A DNA stretch of 64,000 bases from VXOZ01 sp965220045 (GTDB taxonomy: Bacteria; Chloroflexota; UBA11872; VXOZ01). Positions 17,636 to 27,012 of this stretch are shown piece by piece. Below the pieces are notes generated by a model. That model was given only the letters and a program-made list of their open reading frames with translations. It did no database searches and had not been told where the DNA came from. The stretch lies in the NCBI GenBank assembly GCA_965220045.1, contig OZ244803.1, positions 1,550,001-1,614,000 of the forward strand, written 5' to 3'. The translations under genes were made by a program, and so were the position numbers. How positions within the stretch are numbered: position 1 is the first letter of the stretch; the number at the start of each line of letters is the position of its first letter.

Positions 17636-19549
17636 ATGGGCAAACGCAAAGCGGTGCGGTTGACTGAGCCGCTGGTACGGGAAAACGGGACGCTTCGACC
17701 GGCAAGCTGGGACGAAGCGCTCGACCGCGTCGCCACAGGTCTGCAAGGCTCAATCCAGGAGCACGGCCCAAGCGCCTTCGGTCTCTTCAGTTGCTCGAAG
17801 GCTACGAACGAGGTTAACTATCTCGCGCAGAAGTTCACGCGCGCCGTCATCGGCAGCAATAACATCGATAGCTGTAACCGCACCTGACACGCTCCCAGCG
17901 TCGTCGGTCTGGCGACAGTGTTCGGACTAGGCGGCGGGACGAGTTCGTATAGAGAGGTCGAAGAGACCGATGTCATTCTGCTTTGGGGATCGAATGCCCG
18001 CGATACCCATCCCATCTTCTTCCATCATGTGCTCAAGGGCGTTCACCAGGGCGCCAGACTGTTCGTCATCGATCCACGGCGCACCAGTTCGGCCCAATGG
18101 GCAGATGTGTGGCTAGGCGTAGATGTTGGCGCCGACATTGCATTGGCGAACGCGATGGCACGCGAGATCATCGCTGCCGGTCTTGCCAACGATGACTTCA
18201 TTGCCCACGCGACGAGTGACTTTGCCGCATACCGCGAGTCCGTAGAGCCGTATACGCTTGCCTATGCCGAGGAAGTCACGGGTGTGCCGGCAGCAGTGAT
18301 TCGTGAGACCGCACATGCGTATGCCTCTGCCGAGCGCGCGCAGATCTGTTGGACGCTGGGCATTACCGAACATCATAACGCCGTTGACAATGTGCTTGCG
18401 ATTATCAATCTTGCCCTGCTGACCGGGCACGTCGGACGCTACGGCTCGGGCCTGAACCCACTCCGCGGCCAGAACAACGTACAGGGCAGTGGCGACATGG
18501 GCGCCCTGCCGGACCGGCTCCCCGGATTCCAACACGTAGAGAACGCCCCGCTGCGTGAGAAGTTCGAGCAAGTGTGGGGTGCTTCCATTCCGGCGCAGAA
18601 AGGCTGGAATCTAACCGAAATGTTCGAGGCGATTGAACGCGGCGAGTTGACTGCCCTCTACGTCCTCGGCGAGAATCCGGCGCAATCGGAGGCGGACCAA
18701 CATCGCGCCATAGAGTTGCTAAAGAGTCTCCACACTCTCGTAGTGCAGGACATGCTCATGAATGCCACCGCGGAGTTGGCCGACGTGGTCCTGCCGGCGG
18801 CCGCAAGCTGGTGCGAGTCCGAAGGAACGGTCACCAACAGCGAGCGGCGGGTACAGCGCGTGCGGAAGGCCATGGAGCCGCCCGGCGGCGTGAAAGACGA
18901 TCTAACCATCCTGTGCGACGTCGCACGCTGTATGGGGGGAGACTTGGGAGCGCCGGTGGCGGAGCACATCTGGGATGAGCTGCGTAGCCTCAGCCCATTT
19001 CACGCCGGCATGAGCTACGCACGCATCGAGCAGGTGGGCGGGATTCAGTGGCCGTGCTATGACGAATCGCATCCGGGAGAGTTGTACCTCCACGGCAGGC
19101 TGTGGGAACGGCCCGTAATTGGACCGCGGGCGCCGTTTTCCCCCGTTGCCTACGATCCACCGGTAGAGCGGCTTGACGACCGGTATCCTCTTCGTCTGAC
19201 GACCGGGCGTCGCCTGGATTCCTTCAACACGGGTGTACAGACCGCAGGCTACACGTCGCCGTTGCGCCGGGGCGAGACTATTGACCTAGCGCCTGAAGAC
19301 GGCCGCAACCTTGGCGTTGCGGAAGGCGAGACGGTGCGCGTGTGTTCGCGCCGCGGGTCGGTGCGAGCGCCCGTCCACTTCGATCCCTCTTTGCGACCCG
19401 GCCTGGCATTCATGACCCCGCACTTCCCCAACGAAGTCGCTACCAATGAGCTAACAATCGACGCGACCGATCCCAAGTCGGGCACGGCTGAGTTCAAGGC
19501 TACTGCGATCCGCGTGGAAAAGATCGGAGCCGCAGCCGCGCAGGACTAG
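17636..19549 (+). CDS. fdhA: Selenocysteine-containing formate dehydrogenase, molybdopterin catalytic subunit, lacking its N-terminal Fe4S4 domain
   Basis: Reading through the TGA at 17885-17887 gives 637 residues with selenocysteine at 84, in the context NNIDSCNRT-U-HAPSVVGL. E. coli FdhF and other Sec formate dehydrogenases have U-H-(A/G)-P-S at this point. The frame on both sides is continuous and family-like: RLTEPLVRENG at the N-terminus, LNPLRGQNNVQGSGDMGALPD and the molydopterin-dinucleotide-binding C-terminus (RLTTGRRLDSFNTG). The enzyme oxidises formate, or reduces CO2, at a bis-MGD Mo/W centre. The usual N-terminal Fe4S4 domain is absent and is found at the end of the gene at 21466. 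ATG 17636 is preferred; an in-frame GTG lies at 17627. Conventional gene callers would split this gene at the TGA. Confidence 0.9.
17885..17921 (+). promoter_or_regulatory. Sec codon (TGA) and SECIS-like hairpin within fdhA
   Basis: The UGA is followed by an upper stem 17900-17905 with 17911-17916 (six pairs including one U:G) closing the loop GGUCU (17906-17910). A lower stem pairs 17889-17893 with 17917-17921. The loop begins 22 bases from the U of UGA. Loop sequence and distance match what is known of the E. coli fdhF SECIS bound by SelB. Confidence 0.85.
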
Positions 19550-19588
19550 CTCGCGACCGTGCCGTCCAACCTCCGCAGGTAAGCCCCT

Positions 19589-21466
19589 ATGGATCTCCAT
19601 CTCACCAGCCACACGCCGAGCGTAGAAGAGCAATTGGCGGTGGATAGCGTCCTGGACGCACCAGAATCGGGATTTGTAGGCGCCGCGAGCCTCACCCCCG
19701 ATGCAGCGCACTCGGCCGCCAGCGGACACGCGACGAGAGCAAACCGTCACCTCTTGCTGCCAGTGCTGCACGCCATTCAAGATCGCATCGGCTGGATCAG
19801 CCCCGGCGCGCTCAACCATGCCTGTCAGCGGCTTACGGTCCCACCCGCGGAAGCGTACGGTGTAGCGACGTTCTACGCACTCTTTTCTATCCAGCCGAAG
19901 CCACCGGTCGTGGCCCACGTGTGCGACGACATCGCATGCCTGACGAACGGCGCGGAGGCGCTCTGCGGAGCCATGGCGAAACGCTTTGGCGCAGCGGGGA
20001 GCACAGACGGGGAGAGCAATGTCACCTGGCATCACAGCCCGTGTCTCGGCATGTGCGAGCAAGCGCCCGCAGCCATGGTAACTGTGGCTGGCGAGAATCC
20101 GTCCACTACAGTGCTGGCGCAGACGGATACCGCCGAGATAGCACAGCACCTAACCGATCCTAGACCGACCGGTACAAAAGGCCAGCCGTCCGTCGGGGTA
20201 CGGTCGGTACCGCAAGCGGGAAGCGAAGAACTCAGGCTCTTGCGCCGGGTGGGTCGAATTGATCCGGGGGACCTGGCAAGTTACCGGGACACCGGCGGCT
20301 TTCAGGCGCTTGAACGGGCGTTCTCTATGGGGCCTGCACAAGTCGTGCATGAGGTTACAGCGTCCAAGCTCCTCGGCCGGGGCGGCGCTGCCTTTCCGGC
20401 AGGCGTCAAATGGCAGGCGGTTGCCACCGCCGGGGCTCAGCCGCACTATATGATCTGCAATGCCGACGAATCCGAGCCGGGCACCTTCAAGGACCGGGTT
20501 GTCATGGAGGAAGACCCCTTTGCCGTAGTCGAGGCCATGACGATCGCAGGCACCGCAACCGGCTGTGAGAAGGGATACCTTTACCTCCGCGGCGAGTATC
20601 CGCTGGCTTTGGAACGTATGACGAATGCCATTCACCAAGCGCGTGAAGCCGGGCTGCTTGGCCCTTCGATCTTGGGTCACAACGTGTCATTTGATATTGA
20701 AATCCGGCGCGGCGCGGGAGCGTATATTTGCGGTGAGGAAACCGCGCTCTTCAACTCCATTGAGGGCTTTCGGGGCGAGCCGCGCAATAAGCCGCCATTT
20801 CCCACCGAGGCGGGCCTCTTCGGCAAACCAACACTCGTAAACAACGTCGAGACCCTGATCAACGTACTTGATATCGTCCTTGAAGGCGGCGAAAACTTCG
20901 CAGCGATGGGTACGGAGCAGTCAACCGGCACCAAGCTCTTCTGCTTGTCCGGGCACGTGGGACGCCCCGGCGTCTATGAGGTCCCATTTGGCACAACTCT
21001 CCACGAGCTCATCAACCTTGCAGGCGGCGTGGCCGGCACCGGTGCGTTGCAGGCAGTCTTGCTGGGTGGAGCCGCCGGGACATTCCTTACGCCGGACGAG
21101 TTAGATCTCCCGCTGACCTTTGAAGCGACGCGGGCAGCCGGGACTACCCTTGGTTCGGGTGTTGTCATGCTCTTCGATGACACGGTTGATTTGCAGAGCG
21201 TGCTTCTCCGCATTGCCGCCTTCTTCCGAGACGAGTCGTGCGGTCAATGCGTCCCTTGCCGCGTGGGCACCGTGCGGCAGGAAGAATTGCTGCACCGGCT
21301 GGTTGCGGACAAGACTATTGGTTCCGTAGACAATGAAATCCATCTCCTGAATGATGTGGGGCAGGCCATGCGCGACGCGTCAATTTGCGGTTTAGGGCAG
21401 ACTGCGTCAAGTGCCATCGAGTCTGCGGTTGCTCGCTTGGGAGTTTTCAACGGAAGGGATCGCTGA
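19589..21466 (+). CDS. NuoE-NuoF (FdsG-FdsB) fusion, NAD-linked diaphorase subunit of formate dehydrogenase
   Basis: The 625-residue protein joins two complex-I-like modules. Residues about 50-190 are NuoE-like, with the thioredoxin-fold [2Fe-2S] ligands C112, C117, C152 and C156. Residues about 215-625 are NuoF-like: LLGRGGAAFPAGVKW and NADESEPGTFKDR for FMN/NAD, GAYICGEETAL, and the [4Fe-4S] motif SCGQCVPCRVGT (C551, C554, C557) with a later Cys in ASICGLGQ. It should pass electrons between NAD(H) and the formate-oxidising centre in the cytoplasm. It starts 39 bases after fdhA, and its TGA overlaps the next ATG by one base. Confidence 0.92.
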   Translation: MDLHLTSHTPSVEEQLAVDSVLDAPESGFVGAASLTPDAAHSAASGHATRANRHLLLPVLHAIQDRIGWISPGALNHACQRLTVPPAEAYGVATFYALFSIQPKPPVVAHVCDDIACLTNGAEALCGAMAKRFGAAGSTDGESNVTWHHSPCLGMCEQAPAAMVTVAGENPSTTVLAQTDTAEIAQHLTDPRPTGTKGQPSVGVRSVPQAGSEELRLLRRVGRIDPGDLASYRDTGGFQALERAFSMGPAQVVHEVTASKLLGRGGAAFPAGVKWQAVATAGAQPHYMICNADESEPGTFKDRVVMEEDPFAVVEAMTIAGTATGCEKGYLYLRGEYPLALERMTNAIHQAREAGLLGPSILGHNVSFDIEIRRGAGAYICGEETALFNSIEGFRGEPRNKPPFPTEAGLFGKPTLVNNVETLINVLDIVLEGGENFAAMGTEQSTGTKLFCLSGHVGRPGVYEVPFGTTLHELINLAGGVAGTGALQAVLLGGAAGTFLTPDELDLPLTFEATRAAGTTLGSGVVMLFDDTVDLQSVLLRIAAFFRDESCGQCVPCRVGTVRQEELLHRLVADKTIGSVDNEIHLLNDVGQAMRDASICGLGQTASSAIESAVARLGVFNGRDR

Positions 21467-22512
21467 TGCCACCAGAGTCTGATAAGGCAGCGATGACGCC
21501 AACGTGGCAGTTTCTCAATCCGGTTCCTCGCGGCCCGCTGCCAACGGCGCCCGAAGAGGTTGTCGAACCTGCAGTCGAGCTAACCATTGACGGTCAGCAA
21601 ACGTCTGTGCCCGAGGGAACTACGCTGCTTCATGCGGCACAGAGCGTCGGTGTTGAGACGCCGACTCTTTGCTACTTGGAGAGCCTTACGCCAGTAAACG
21701 TCTGCCGCGTATGCGTGGTTGAACTGGAAGGCTCCCGTACCCTCGTCCCTGCCTGCTCGCGCAAAGTGGAGCCGGGCATGCAGATACACACCGACAGCCC
21801 CCGCGTCCAACTCAGCCGGCGCATGGTGTTGGAGTTTCTGGCCTCGTCTGTCGATGTTTCCACGGCGCCGGAACTGCTAGCGTACATGGAGCAGTATGAA
21901 GCGCAGCCGGAACGGTATGGGCCGCCTGGGCAAGCTGCTCCCGAGACTGCGCGCGATGGTGCCGTTCCCGGTCATCACGAAGATCCCGCGCTTGACGCCG
22001 CCCACACCGTCGAACAGCCGGTAAAGATCGATAACGAACTCTACATTCGCGACTACAGCAAGTGCATTCTCTGTTACAAGTGCGTTGAAGCGTGCGGCGA
22101 GGATGCCCAGAACACCTTCGCCATCGCCGTGGCGGGGCGGGGATTCGACGCGCGCATTTCCACCGAGCATGTGGTGCCCCTGCCCGATTCCGCGTGCGTC
22201 TATTGCGGCAATTGCATCGGTGTTTGTCCGACGGGTGCGCTCATGTTTCGCAGCGAATTCGACATGCGCGCCGCCGGTACATGGGACGAAGCAGCACAAA
22301 CTGAGACCGAGACGATTTGTTCATATTGCGGGGTAGGCTGTTCCCTGAGCTTGCACGTTCAGGACAACGAAATCGTCAAGGTCATGTCGCCGTTGGAAAG
22401 TGACGTCACGAAGGGGAATCTGTGCATCAAGGGGCGCTTCGGCTGGCAATTCATGCAGCAGCCAAAGAAGGATGAGAATAGGGCACAGGACGACGGGCGA
22501 TCACAGGAATAA
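21466..22512 (+). CDS. NuoG-like iron-sulfur subunit carrying the displaced Fe4S4 domain of formate dehydrogenase
   Basis: The 348-residue protein contains, in order, a [2Fe-2S] ferredoxin domain (C69, C80, C83, C97), two [4Fe-4S] motifs CILCYKC-x3-C (200-210) and CVYCGNC-x3-CP (244-254), and CSYCGVGC (285-292) with C320 in NLCIKGRFGWQFM. The last is the molybdopterin-oxidoreductase Fe4S4 domain that normally opens the catalytic subunit and leads into HP-x-RLTxPLIR. Here the protein stops about 18 residues after it, and that continuation opens fdhA. The His-liganded cluster block usual after the 2Fe-2S domain is not visible (about 120-185). The start is coupled by TGATG to the preceding stop. 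Confidence 0.9.
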   Translation: MPPESDKAAMTPTWQFLNPVPRGPLPTAPEEVVEPAVELTIDGQQTSVPEGTTLLHAAQSVGVETPTLCYLESLTPVNVCRVCVVELEGSRTLVPACSRKVEPGMQIHTDSPRVQLSRRMVLEFLASSVDVSTAPELLAYMEQYEAQPERYGPPGQAAPETARDGAVPGHHEDPALDAAHTVEQPVKIDNELYIRDYSKCILCYKCVEACGEDAQNTFAIAVAGRGFDARISTEHVVPLPDSACVYCGNCIGVCPTGALMFRSEFDMRAAGTWDEAAQTETETICSYCGVGCSLSLHVQDNEIVKVMSPLESDVTKGNLCIKGRFGWQFMQQPKKDENRAQDDGRSQE

Positions 22513-22540
22513 TGACGGCGCGGCAGGGCGCATGCAGCGA

Positions 22541-23374
22541 TCAGGTCAGAATGCGCTGCGCACCGGCGTAGATGTTCATCGAATTCTCGCGGAGAAACCC
22601 CACGAGCGTCATGCCGGAGGCGGCGGCGAGCTCAACCGCCAGGCTCGAGGGCGCTCCCACCGCGGCGACAATGGGCACACTTGCCAGCAAGCACTTCTGC
22701 ACGATTTCAAAGCCGGCGCGCCCGCTTACCAGCACCACCTGATTCTCTAGCGGCAGCATTTTGCGAAAGAGCGCAGCCCCGACCAGCTTGTCCACTGCGT
22801 TGTGACGCCCGACATCTTCCCGCAGGAGTATGAGGTTGCCTTCTGTGTCAAATAACCCGGCGGCATGCAGCGCTCCGGTGCGGTCGAAAGTCTCCTGCGC
22901 TTGCCGAAGGGCCGCTGGCAAACGGTGCAAGACCTCCGAAGCAACTCGCATAGCACTCTGAATCGGTTCCGCTGTCTGCCGCACCGCTTCGATGCTGGCT
23001 TTACCACATATGCCGCAACTCGAAGAGGCCGGAAAGTTGCGCTGCCAGCCCTCCGGAAGCGCATCGCCGGCGCCGTAAACGTATGCCAGGACGATGTTCT
23101 CCCGTTCTTCCTCGGTCTTGCCGGGGCAATGCCCAATGGAAACCAGAGAATCCGGTCTTTCTATGAGCCGTTCCGTCCACAGGAAGCCCGCGGCAAGCTC
23201 CTCGTCGTGACCGGGTGTACGCATCGTCACGGCAATGCTCTGACCGTTCACCCTGATTTCCAACGGCTCTTCGCGCGCGAGCACGTCAGGGCTGATCACG
23301 ACGCCTTTGCCAGCTACTCTGGTCACCTGCCACGGCGACGTGGGCGCTTGCTTCTCGATTCTCGTTTGGGCCAT
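22541..23374 (-). CDS. fdhD: Formate dehydrogenase sulfurtransferase FdhD
   Basis: The 277-residue protein carries sulfur from IscS to the Mo-bis-MGD centre of formate dehydrogenase, which is needed for activity. The persulfide motif SSSCGICGKAS has C120 and C123. Other family blocks are REEPLEIRVNG, TPGHDEELAAGFLWTE, LREDVGRHNAVDKLVG, VSGRAGFEIVQK and GFLRENSMNIYAG. It is convergent with the iron-sulfur subunit gene (28 bases apart) and closes the formate dehydrogenase island. Confidence 0.95.
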   Translation of the reverse strand: MAQTRIEKQAPTSPWQVTRVAGKGVVISPDVLAREEPLEIRVNGQSIAVTMRTPGHDEELAAGFLWTERLIERPDSLVSIGHCPGKTEEERENIVLAYVYGAGDALPEGWQRNFPASSSCGICGKASIEAVRQTAEPIQSAMRVASEVLHRLPAALRQAQETFDRTGALHAAGLFDTEGNLILLREDVGRHNAVDKLVGAALFRKMLPLENQVVLVSGRAGFEIVQKCLLASVPIVAAVGAPSSLAVELAAASGMTLVGFLRENSMNIYAGAQRILT

Positions 23375-23562
23375 TGCATCTCCTACTGCGACGCGCTGCC
23401 GCGCGCCGCTGGGTCAGCCGGATGGGCATACATGCAAGTGGACGACTCCTCTATACACTACTCCATGACCCACGTGCATGCTAGTGCATTGTGCTATGCT
23501 GCTATCTGATCAACCACAGGATTGTCCCGCAATCTGCTCTTGACCGTGGCGAGTGAAGTACT

Positions 23563-25728
23563 ATGGCGACTCAAAGCATCTCCGGTCGCGTCTATGATGC
23601 GGCCTCTAATTCAGGGATTGGCAAAGTCTCAGTCTCCAATGGCGACGCAATTGTCCGAACTGACCCAGACGGCCGCTATTCCCTCGACGTCGATCCGCAG
23701 CAAGACCGCTATGTATTTGTCTCGGTACCTGCCGGCTATCGACCGCAAGAGCAATTCTACGCCCTCCTTCAAGGAGAGTTTGCGCAAAGACCGCTGGACT
23801 TTCCCCTGATCGCTGCCCCGGAGCGGGCGCGCGACAGCTTTCGCGTGGCTCACCTCTCTGACACCCATGTCGTCCTCGACGAGAGTGGCGCGGTTTCGCA
23901 AGCTATCTTGGCGCGCGACCTTGATGAGATCGTCGGCGACCTCGCACCCGATTTCGTCGTTGTTACGGGAGACTTGACGAACATGGGCACCGTCCCGGAG
24001 TTGGAAAGCTACCGGGCTGCCGTAGAATCTGCTTCGGTGCCCGTATTCTCGGTATTCGGCGGGCATGACGGCAACATCGAGCGCCGATCTACCCAGGCTG
24101 ATGTGCCGTGCACGCGCAATTTCGAAGCGACGCTGGGGCCAACCTACTATAGCTTTGATTGGGGCGCGTACCACTTTGTCGTATTCGCGACCGAGGACAA
24201 CTATTTCACGTCCGCCGGTCGAGACCGCAAAGAGCGCTGGCTGTGGGCCGACATTAGCTTGCAGCCAAGCCACCGCAAGTCTGTCCTCATGCACCATACC
24301 GCCCCGGACGAGGCCTTGCTGGAGCGGTTTCGCAGCAACAACGGGGCCCTCATACTTCACGGCCACTGGCACTCCAGCCGTGTCATTACACAAGGAGAAA
24401 CCGCAGTTGCTTCCGCGGCGTCGGCGTGCTTTGGTGGCATCGACACGCGGCCGCGAGGGTATCGGGTAGTCTCTTTCACGCCTGAGGGAATTCAAACTGC
24501 GTTGCAGACTGGGGGGAGTGCGACCGAGCGCAGGAACACAACGCGCGAAGAGTCCTCCCGTACGAATGGTCCTGCGCCAGCCAGCATTGCAATAGGAGAA
24601 GAGACATTCTCGCTCGCCTGGCAGCATGAGCTCAAGAGCCCGCTTCACCGTGCCGAGCCGGTCGCATACAAGGACAGCGTGCTGGTCAGTCTGCACAGTG
24701 AGCAACTCCCCGGTCGCAACGGAGTTGCCAGCCTTGACGCTCAAAGCGGAGATGAACAGTGGTTCTACCCCACAGAGTCCTCAATCAAGAACCGGGTGGA
24801 CGTCTTTAGTGAGAATGAGAGTTCCGAATCAAGAGACGAAAGCGATCGGTGTGCCGCCCTAACGGTCAGCGGAGAGCTGCATATCATCGCGATGGCAACC
24901 GGAAAACGCGAGTGGAAGGCGGAACTTCCCCAACACCCCTTGCGCTGGGTTTACTCGGCACCCGCCCACAATAAGGAATCCGTCATTGCAGGGTCTAAGG
25001 CAGGCTATGGCGCGTATGATATAGCGAACGGGAACCAGCAATGGTACTTCGCCCCCGGGGAAGGCGACGAATGGCCGTCCTACATCTGTCCGCAGGTGTA
25101 CAATGATGAACTTTGCATCGTGCTCTTGCAGCGTCGCGGCATTCTCGCGCTCAGCATGGAAGATGGAGAAATAGTCTGGGAGCAAGACCTGCCGGTGGAG
25201 TACTATTGCGCCTCACCGCTGTTGGCCGGCGACCTGGTGGTCGCTAGTTCAGCATCACCGCATACGGGAGCCAGCCTGAGCGGAGGGCGGCAGGGCGATC
25301 TCGCCGTGCTTGATGCCCGCACCGGGAAAGTGGTCACGCTCTACTCACACGCGCTCGCGGGGTATGGCACGGGGTTGACGGTGGTAGACAACTACATATA
25401 TGCTGCGACGGCGGCGGGCACGGTGCACTGCTACGATTTGCACGGTGGAGGATCACTCTGGCAGTTCCAGTCTGGAGAGGACCTGCTGGACATGACCCCC
25501 TACAAGCGCGGCATCAGTTCACTGCTGGCCGCACCGGTGCCCATAGGTGATCACGTGCTCGTGGGAGGCTGTGACGGCTGGCTCTCCGTGCTGGAGCGCG
25601 CAACCGGCGCTTGTACCGACCGCGCCTTCTTGGGCGCGCCCATTTCGGCCTCGCCCTGCCTCACTCCGGATGGCTTTTGTGTCGGCACTTACGGTGGGAC
25701 CATGTTCTCCTACCGCGCTAGGCGCTGA
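23563..25728 (+). CDS. Metallophosphoesterase fused to a PQQ-like beta-propeller
   Basis: The 721-residue protein has three regions. Residues 1-85 resemble a carboxypeptidase-regulatory-like beta-sandwich (ISGRVYDAASNSGIGKVSVSNGD). Residues about 100-300 form a calcineurin-type phosphoesterase: HLSDTH, VVTGDLTN, FGGHD (Asp in place of the usual Asn-His-Glu), LMHHT and LHGHWH. Residues about 345-721 form a PQQ/quinoprotein-like propeller with repeats such as GVASLDAQSGDEQWFYP and LAVLDARTGKVVTLYS. No signal peptide is visible at this start, odd for a propeller of this type. The substrate is unknown. A start upstream of 23563 was not found in frame. Confidence 0.82.
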   Translation: MATQSISGRVYDAASNSGIGKVSVSNGDAIVRTDPDGRYSLDVDPQQDRYVFVSVPAGYRPQEQFYALLQGEFAQRPLDFPLIAAPERARDSFRVAHLSDTHVVLDESGAVSQAILARDLDEIVGDLAPDFVVVTGDLTNMGTVPELESYRAAVESASVPVFSVFGGHDGNIERRSTQADVPCTRNFEATLGPTYYSFDWGAYHFVVFATEDNYFTSAGRDRKERWLWADISLQPSHRKSVLMHHTAPDEALLERFRSNNGALILHGHWHSSRVITQGETAVASAASACFGGIDTRPRGYRVVSFTPEGIQTALQTGGSATERRNTTREESSRTNGPAPASIAIGEETFSLAWQHELKSPLHRAEPVAYKDSVLVSLHSEQLPGRNGVASLDAQSGDEQWFYPTESSIKNRVDVFSENESSESRDESDRCAALTVSGELHIIAMATGKREWKAELPQHPLRWVYSAPAHNKESVIAGSKAGYGAYDIANGNQQWYFAPGEGDEWPSYICPQVYNDELCIVLLQRRGILALSMEDGEIVWEQDLPVEYYCASPLLAGDLVVASSASPHTGASLSGGRQGDLAVLDARTGKVVTLYSHALAGYGTGLTVVDNYIYAATAAGTVHCYDLHGGGSLWQFQSGEDLLDMTPYKRGISSLLAAPVPIGDHVLVGGCDGWLSVLERATGACTDRAFLGAPISASPCLTPDGFCVGTYGGTMFSYRARR

Positions 25729-25846
25729 CTCTCGAGGGAATGTGAAAAGCCACCTGCCAGTCAACATTCACAGTCAGACTAGGGCTTCGCAACGCCCGCT
25801 CCCCACGACTGGCAGTTCCTGCAATCCATCGAAAAAGCTCGTATCC

Positions 25847-25875
25847 GTTCGTCCTGAGCCTGTCGAAGGATGAAC
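25847..25875. repeat. Interspersed palindromic repeat of GTTCGTCCTGAGC type
   Basis: GTTCGTCCT (25847-25855) and AGGATGAAC (25867-25875) form a 9-base stem with one mismatch. From my own knowledge, this sequence recurs in many environmental bacterial assemblies, and read in one frame gives the peptide RPEPVEG. It lies between the phosphoesterase and a convergent SDR. A related half-copy lies near 59566. Confidence 0.6.
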
Positions 25876-25898
25876 ACAGACCTCTCTCTCAAACGCCC

Positions 25899-26624
25899 CT
25901 ACAGTTGACTAGGCAGCAAACGCATGTCCGGCACATAGGCGCGTGACGGCAGCGAGGCAACCAACAGGGCTGCTTTAGCCACGTCCTCCGGCTCCAGCGC
26001 CTTCGCCAGGACCTCCGGCGGCGTGGGCGTCGGCCTCTTCTCCACCAACGGCGTGTTGCACAGACCGGGAAAGATCACGGTCACGCGGACGCCGTTCTCT
26101 TTTTCCTCCTCCATCGTGCCGTAGGCCAAGCCCGCCACGCCGTGCTTCGAGGCCTGATAGGCTACACCGGAGACGTCGGGCCGCTGGACGGCGCCGGAAG
26201 AATAATGGACGATGAGTCCCTCGCCTTGTGTGCGCAATTGGGGAAGCACCGCGCGAGTCAAGTTGAACGCCGCCGACAGGTTGGTTGCCAGCATCATCTC
26301 CCAGTCGGCTGGATCGAGCACGGTGAGTGCGCGCTGCTTGAGATTGGTGCCTACGCTGTTGATGAGCACATCAACTCTGCCAAACTGCTCCACGGCTCGC
26401 TCCACCAGGGTCTGTGCCGCGGCGCCGTCCGTCGCATCAGTGGGAACAGCGCTCGCCGTGCCACCCGCAGCATTGATCTCTGCCGCCAGACCTTCGAGCG
26501 CAGCGGCGTTACGGGCGCCAAGCACCACCTTTGCCCCTTGAGCGGCAAAGAGGCGGGCAGTGGCTGCGCCCATGCCACTACTCGCACCGGCAATGATTGC
26601 GATCTTCTTGTCAAGCAACTGCAT
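25899..26624 (-). CDS. Short-chain dehydrogenase/reductase
   Basis: The 241-residue SDR has the cofactor motif AGASSGMGAATARLF, an acidic-free second strand followed by GARN (Arg suggests NADPH), NSVG in place of NNAG, the active-site Ser in VHYSSGAVQ and the Tyr-Lys pair YQASKHG. PGLCNTPLVEKRP follows. The C-terminus (VPDMRLLPSQL) lacks the usual GGxxxD tail. The ATG start is preceded by AGGGAGAG. It is a stand-alone gene and substrate is unknown. Confidence 0.88.
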   Translation of the reverse strand: MQLLDKKIAIIAGASSGMGAATARLFAAQGAKVVLGARNAAALEGLAAEINAAGGTASAVPTDATDGAAAQTLVERAVEQFGRVDVLINSVGTNLKQRALTVLDPADWEMMLATNLSAAFNLTRAVLPQLRTQGEGLIVHYSSGAVQRPDVSGVAYQASKHGVAGLAYGTMEEEKENGVRVTVIFPGLCNTPLVEKRPTPTPPEVLAKALEPEDVAKAALLVASLPSRAYVPDMRLLPSQL

Positions 26625-27012
26625 TGCGACTCTCCCTCTTTTTCTTCAATCGTGAATGGACGATGTTCAATTGGCTTTTTCGACTATCCGGCTGTGTTTA
26701 CTAAGTTGCAGTCAAAACGGCGCTTTCCCCTTGCAGGTCCGCACTAGAGACTATACCGCATCTGCAGGGCGGGCTTCGTCGCGGCAACTCTCGGCCAAGC
26801 GAGGACCGGAGGGCGTTTGTTCGACCCAATCGCTGATCGTCCGCTTCTTCGGCGAGCGCAGCATCGTGAGATAGTTTGCGTCATGCGGAAAATCTCCCGC
26901 AGATTGACGGTGTGTAAGCCAGATTACGCAGGATACGAGGAGAGTGTGGTACCTTGGACACTGAAGTGCACGATACTCTTTACCAAATGAGTCATTCGCA
27001 GGGCAATTAGGT
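26625..27012. other. Divergent intergenic region, nothing recognised
   Basis: These 388 bases separate the SDR (-) from the thioredoxin-like gene (+). Short open frames here show no family likeness or ribosome sites. No strong hairpin or promoter pair was seen. Confidence 0.4.

Noticed and set aside
17636..19549. fdhA as a pseudogene broken by a stop codon
   Set aside because: The TGA lies exactly at the Sec/Cys position, with a SECIS-like hairpin after it, and the frame is otherwise intact.
23629..24744. Minus-strand open frame of 371 codons
   Set aside because: It is a shadow of the phosphoesterase-propeller gene in high-GC sequence.
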